The notes under the pieces are model-generated. The model did no database searches and was not told the DNA's origin. It saw nothing but the letters and a program-made list of their open reading frames with translations. The position numbers and the translations under genes are program-made. 64,000 bases of DNA from Actinomycetaceae bacterium (GTDB lineage: Bacteria; Actinomycetota; Actinomycetes; Actinomycetales; Actinomycetaceae), in contig JAUNUK010000001.1 in the NCBI GenBank assembly GCA_030538185.1, positions 608,296 through 672,295 on the forward strand, written 5' to 3'. Below are positions 60,473 to 64,000 of the stretch, piece by piece; position 1 is the first letter of the stretch; the number at the start of each line of letters is the position of its first letter.

Positions 60473-62023
60473 GTGACTTCGACTCCCACGTCCCGTGCAG
60501 CAGCAAAACCTACTCAAAAGACTGAGAAGGCTAAGGCTGCGTCCGCAAAGACCCCTACGGCTTCGAGCAGGTCTGCTCGGGCTAAGAAAGTAGCCGAGGT
60601 TTCTGAGGAAACCCAGCCGAAAACCAAAACGGCTGCGGCCAAGACCTCGACGGCGAAAACTGCCGCCTCGAAGACGAAGGCAACGACGAGGAAAACTGCT
60701 GCGGCCAAGGCCCCTGCGGCCAAGAGCGCTGCGGCCAAGGCCCCTGCAGCAAAGGCTGCACCTGCCAAGGCCCCTGCGGCGAAAAAGCCCCGGACGACAA
60801 AGAAGTCAGACATTGAGGCAACAGCCAAAGACACGCCCGAACTTGATGAGACGAATGAAGAAACTGCGGATCTCGAGGATATCGAGCCCTCCGGTGAAGA
60901 AGATCTGGAAGAGCTTGAGATAGAGGACCTTGACGAGGACGAAGACGAAGAGGACACCGAGGACGAAGACAAGGCTACAGACGAGGACGAAGACGAGGAT
61001 CCCAAAAAGGAGGCAGAAGACAAGAAAGTCGATGCCCCCAAACCGGATGAATTCGTAATCTCTGAAGCAGATGACACGGATGAACCCGTCCAGCAAGTGA
61101 CGGTTGCCGGCGCGACAGCTGACCCTGTCAAGGATTACCTCAAGCAGATCGGCAAGGTTGCCTTGCTGAATGCTGAGCAAGAAGTTGAACTTGCGAAGAG
61201 GATCGAGGCGGGCCTGTACGCCGATTTCAAGTTGACCAATGAGGGCGACACCATGCCCTCAAAGTTGCAACGCGAACTGCACTGGATTGCAGCCGATGGG
61301 CAAAACGCCAAGAATCACCTGTTAGAGGCCAACCTGCGTCTGGTTGTATCCCTGGCAAAGCGCTACACAGGCAGAGGCATGTTGTTCCTGGATTTGATTC
61401 AGGAAGGCAACCTGGGGTTGATTCGCGCGGTAGAAAAGTTTGACTACTCCAAGGGCTACAAGTTTTCTACCTACGCCACTTGGTGGATCCGCCAGGCCAT
61501 TACACGCGCCATGGCTGACCAGGCACGCACGATTCGCATCCCGGTCCACATGGTTGAGGTCATTAATAAGCTCGCTCGTGTCCAGCGTCAGATGCTCCAA
61601 GATCTGGGACGCGAACCAACACCTGAAGAGCTCGCATTAGAGCTTGATATGACACCCGAAAAGGTTGTCGAGGTGCAGAAGTACGGTCGTGAACCGATTT
61701 CCTTGCACACGCCACTGGGCGAAGATGGGGACTCGGAGTTTGGGGATCTCATCGAGGACTCTGAAGCCGTCGTGCCTGCGGATGCGGTGTCCTTCGTGCT
61801 GCTGCAAGAACAACTGCACCGTGTTTTGGACACCCTTTCGGAACGTGAAGCAGGCGTGGTCTCGATGCGTTTTGGCCTGGGCGATGGTCAACCCAAGACC
61901 CTGGATGAGATAGGCAAGGTGTACGGAGTAACGCGTGAAAGGATTCGCCAAATCGAATCCAAAACCATGTCCAAACTGCGCCACCCCAGCCGCTCACAAG
62001 TACTGCGCGATTATTTAGATTAG
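60473..62023 (+). CDS. sigA: Primary RNA polymerase sigma factor
   Basis: 516 residues; GTG start with GAAAGG 6-7 nt upstream. Residues 1-105 are Ala/Lys/Pro repeats (AKAPAAK units), and 110-190 are strongly acidic. Region 1.2 begins [16 protein letters not shown]. Region 2 has [56 protein letters not shown]. Region 3 follows, and region 4 ends with [20 protein letters not shown]. It directs transcription of housekeeping genes. The stop codon's last base is the first base of a repeat hairpin. Confidence 0.95.
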   Translation: MTSTPTSRAAAKPTQKTEKAKAASAKTPTASSRSARAKKVAEVSEETQPKTKTAAAKTSTAKTAASKTKATTRKTAAAKAPAAKSAAAKAPAAKAAPAKAPAAKKPRTTKKSDIEATAKDTPELDETNEETADLEDIEPSGEEDLEELEIEDLDEDEDEEDTEDEDKATDEDEDEDPKKEAEDKKVDAPKPDEFVISEADDTDEPVQQVTVAGATADPVKDYLKQIGKVALLNAEQEVELAKRIEAGLYADFKLTNEGDTMPSKLQRELHWIAADGQNAKNHLLEANLRLVVSLAKRYTGRGMLFLDLIQEGNLGLIRAVEKFDYSKGYKFSTYATWWIRQAITRAMADQARTIRIPVHMVEVINKLARVQRQMLQDLGREPTPEELALELDMTPEKVVEVQKYGREPISLHTPLGEDGDSEFGDLIEDSEAVVPADAVSFVLLQEQLHRVLDTLSEREAGVVSMRFGLGDGQPKTLDEIGKVYGVTRERIRQIESKTMSKLRHPSRSQVLRDYLD

Positions 62024-62214
62024 TGCGGGCATGATTGCCCGCGCGGGCAGTGTTGAATTGCGCCGCGATAATCCGCGGCGCGGGCAGTATTGGATTGCGC
62101 CGCGATAATCCGCGGCGCGTCACTCAAGCGAAGCGAAAAGCGCGGTTTCCGCTTCGCTTTGATCGTGAGAGCTCTGGGCAGAGCCTGGGGTTGGAACTGT
62201 GGGTGCGGCGCAAT
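62023..62214 (+). repeat. Structured interspersed repeat, copy 3, with triplicated first hairpin
   Basis: Three hairpins start exactly 37 bp apart: 62023-62044 (GTGCGGGC-ATGATT-GCCCGCGC), 62060-62081 and 62097-62118 (both GCGCCGCG-ATAATC-CGCGGCGC). Stem 2 is AAGCGAAGCG with CGCTTCGCTT (62126-62135 / 62150-62159), unlike copies 1 and 2 but fully paired. The GGGCAGAGCCTGG box and the closing pair ATTGCGC (62094-62100) with GCGCAAT (62208-62214) are kept. It begins at the sigA stop codon. Confidence 0.78.
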
Positions 62215-62245
62215 AGCAATAAGGGCGGTCTACACGCAATTAAAC

Positions 62246-62440
62246 TCAGACGGCCGGGGCTAGGGCCTCGGTTGGGTCCAAGATCACTGCGCCGGATTCT
62301 TTGAGGCTCTTTTGGTGGGCGCGCCCGTGGTGTGCACACATGAGAAGGTGATTTCCTGAGGGCAAGTTAATCTGGACGCGCGCCTGTGCTCCGCAAGCGT
62401 CACAGCGGTCAGTTGCATCAAGTACCAATCTTGTCTCCAT
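62246..62440 (-). CDS. DUF7455-type small zinc-ribbon protein
   Basis: 64 residues from the ATG at 62440. DRCDACGAQARVQINLPSG and LLMCAHHGRAH hold the CxxC and CxHH metal site. Such small proteins are conserved next to sigA in actinobacteria. Function unknown. The 151 bp to the next gene hold its promoter and that of the gyrB-like gene. Confidence 0.85.
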   Translation of the reverse strand: METRLVLDATDRCDACGAQARVQINLPSGNHLLMCAHHGRAHQKSLKESGAVILDPTEALAPAV

Positions 62441-62591
62441 ACCTCTATACAACACGATCTAGCGATAAAACCCCATTCGGCACGTCATTGTTCGCCACTG
62501 GCTAAACCAAGAGGGCCACGGCTGCGAGTCCAGGCACGCCGCTTAGGTCTCAATACCCAAAGAAGACGAGAACAACCTTAGGATGTAAACC

Positions 62592-64000
62592 GTGCCACCA
62601 CCCACATCAGCAACCGAATACACCGCTCGACACCTATCTGTTCTGGAGGGCCTAGAGGCTGTGCGTAAGCGCCCGGCCATGTACATCGGCTCAACCGACC
62701 AACGCGGACTTATGCACTGCCTGTGGGAGATTGTCGACAACGCAGTGGACGAGGCGCTAGAGGGCTTTTGTGACTCAATCGAGGTGGTTTTGCACCCGGA
62801 TCACTCCGCAGAGGTGCGCGACAATGGCCGCGGTGTCCCCGTCGATGACGTGCCCGAGCTCGGCCTAAGTGGTGTTGAGGTCGTCTACACGAAACTGCAC
62901 GCCGGTGGAAAATTTGGTGGCTCGTCCTACACATCTTCGGGCGGCTTACACGGTGTGGGCGCATCCGTGGTGAACGCGCTTTCAGCGCGCATGGATGTTG
63001 AGGTGGACCGCAACGGCGTCACGCACTACATGGCCTTTAGACGCGGAGAACCAGGTTCCTTCGACGACTCCAAAGAAAAAGTCCCCGGTTCGCCCTTTAC
63101 CCCCTTCACCGTGTCATCCAACCTGGAAAAAATTGGGAAAGTACCCAAAAAACGCACCGGCACCCGAGTTCGTTTCTGGGCAGATTTTCAAATATTCCCC
63201 AAAACTGTCGATTTTGACGTCGAGGCGCTCAAAGACCGCGCCAGACAAACCACGTTCCTGGTGCCGGGGCTCAGTATCACGGTCACAGACCAACGTACAG
63301 ACGAACCCTTCAGCGAAACTTTCATTTCCGAGGGCGGCATCGTTGATTATGTGAATTTTTTGGCCAAAGATGCCTCGGTGACTGACACCTGGAAAATAAC
63401 TGGCGAAGGCACCTATCTTGAAATGGTTCAGGTTCAAGATCCTAAAACCGGGCACCTGAGCCCCCAAGAGATTGAACGTACATGTGAGGTAGAAATTGCT
63501 TTGCGCTGGGGGATTGGCTACGACACAGTGGTCAAGTCCTTTGTCAATATTATTGCCACCCCAGTAGGGGGCACACATATCCAAGGTTTCGACGCGGCCT
63601 TGCTCAAAACCCTGCGAACAGAGATTCAGGCCAACTCTCGACGTTTGAAGCTGAACACTAAAGATCAGCGTGTGGAAAAAGATGACTGCATGGCAGGTAT
63701 GACGGCCATCGTCACAGTGCGTTTACCGGAACCAGAGTTTGAGGGCCAAACTAAAGAGGCATTGGGCACCGCTGCCGTACGCTCGATTGTGTCTAACGTC
63801 ATGTCCGAAGGGCTCACCCAGCGTCTGCGTTCAAAGAAACGTGACGATAAGGCTCAGACGATGGGCTTGCTTGAAAAGATTGTCGGCGAAATGCGCGCCC
63901 GTGTTGCTGCGCGCATGCATAAAGAGATCACCCGCAGGAAAAACGCCCTCGAAACTTCGTCTTTGCCCTCAAAACTGGCTGATTGTAGGAGTGACGAAGT
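62592..64000 (+). CDS. parE: Type IIA topoisomerase B subunit (ParE/GyrB-like), C-terminus beyond window
   Basis: About 470 residues visible; GTG start with TAGGAT at 62579-62584 (leaderless). GHKL ATPase motifs: VRKRPAMYIGS, WEIVDNAVDEALEG, VRDNGRGVPVDD, GGLHGVGASVVNALS. The transducer domain has GGTHIQGFDAALLKT and KLNTKDQRVEKDD. The neighbourhood (sigA, DUF7455) is that of the second gyrB-like gene in actinobacteria, usually named parE, so topoisomerase IV is favoured over gyrase. A CCGAGGGCG word is at 63328. Confidence 0.88.
   Translation, partial: MPPPTSATEYTARHLSVLEGLEAVRKRPAMYIGSTDQRGLMHCLWEIVDNAVDEALEGFCDSIEVVLHPDHSAEVRDNGRGVPVDDVPELGLSGVEVVYTKLHAGGKFGGSSYTSSGGLHGVGASVVNALSARMDVEVDRNGVTHYMAFRRGEPGSFDDSKEKVPGSPFTPFTVSSNLEKIGKVPKKRTGTRVRFWADFQIFPKTVDFDVEALKDRARQTTFLVPGLSITVTDQRTDEPFSETFISEGGIVDYVNFLAKDASVTDTWKITGEGTYLEMVQVQDPKTGHLSPQEIERTCEVEIALRWGIGYDTVVKSFVNIIATPVGGTHIQGFDAALLKTLRTEIQANSRRLKLNTKDQRVEKDDCMAGMTAIVTVRLPEPEFEGQTKEALGTAAVRSIVSNVMSEGLTQRLRSKKRDDKAQTMGLLEKIVGEMRARVAARMHKEITRRKNALETSSLPSKLADCRSDE

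Larger units (their letters stand above)
35539..63336. repeat. Dispersed 9-mer CCGAGGGCG (extended TTKCCGAGGGCG), 13 copies
   Basis: First bases on the plus strand: 37291, 42241, 46904, 53567, 54853, 55280, 57979, 63328. On the minus strand, leftmost bases: 35539, 38331, 41774, 47496, 55376. Twelve are preceded by TTT or TTG; 42241 has TTC. Most lie inside genes. I found only two copies (near 10982 and 28099) in the GC-richer element to the left. Confidence 0.65.

Noticed and set aside
62023-62118. Evenly spaced hairpins resembling a CRISPR array
   Set aside because: The 37-bp units are nearly identical throughout, with no variable spacers and no cas genes.

Overview
The window joins two kinds of DNA. 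Bases 1 to about 33.3 kb are visibly GC-richer and hold most of an integrative conjugative element (ICE, or a conjugative plasmid integrated here) of the actinobacterial type, with an arsenic cluster as cargo. From about 33.8 kb to the right edge lies an ordinary actinobacterial chromosome, less GC-rich, with leaderless genes and housekeeping genes (sigA, a second gyrB/parE-like subunit, PASTA kinase with an Rv2175c-like partner, class II DAHP synthase, PPi-type phosphofructokinase, trpD, pyrD, erpA, sod, DUF3043 and DUF7455 proteins). The gene set suggests the Actinomycetaceae or a near relative; this is inference.

The element is transcribed mostly right to left. From about 22 kb leftwards: a C5 cytosine methyltransferase with a second gene embedded in it, an ArdC-like antirestriction protein, a prim-pol primase, a DUF2637 (Spd-like) membrane protein, a ParB-like protein, then a type IV secretion set (single-pass protein, lysozyme/M23 wall hydrolase, two DUF6112 proteins, VirB6/TrbL, SCO6880, VirB4), a DprA, a large LAHTG surface protein and the VirD4 coupling protein, which runs off the left edge. 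A MobF relaxase (TraA) reads right from 22.2 kb. One gene (11.7-13.05 kb) interrupts the transfer genes on the opposite strand and carries a PD-(D/E)XK-like motif. An octamer, RYGCACCT, sits in front of nearly every transcription unit of the element.

The arsenic cargo (27.4-32.7 kb) has an ArsR-ArsC fusion, a second ArsC, an aquaglyceroporin, thioredoxin, thioredoxin reductase and a divergent ArsO-like flavoprotein, with no ArsB or ACR3 pump in sight. A recombinase-type HTH protein, a bidirectional terminator, a long palindrome and two copies of a structured repeat mark the border at 32.9-33.7 kb. No integrase is visible; it may lie beyond the left edge.

Two signals in the chromosomal part deserve most attention. 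One is a repeat family (33.4-33.65 kb and 62.02-62.21 kb) whose stems differ between copies by compensatory changes. The other is the word CCGAGGGCG, usually TTKCCGAGGGCG, found 13 times in about 28 kb, on both strands, mostly inside genes.
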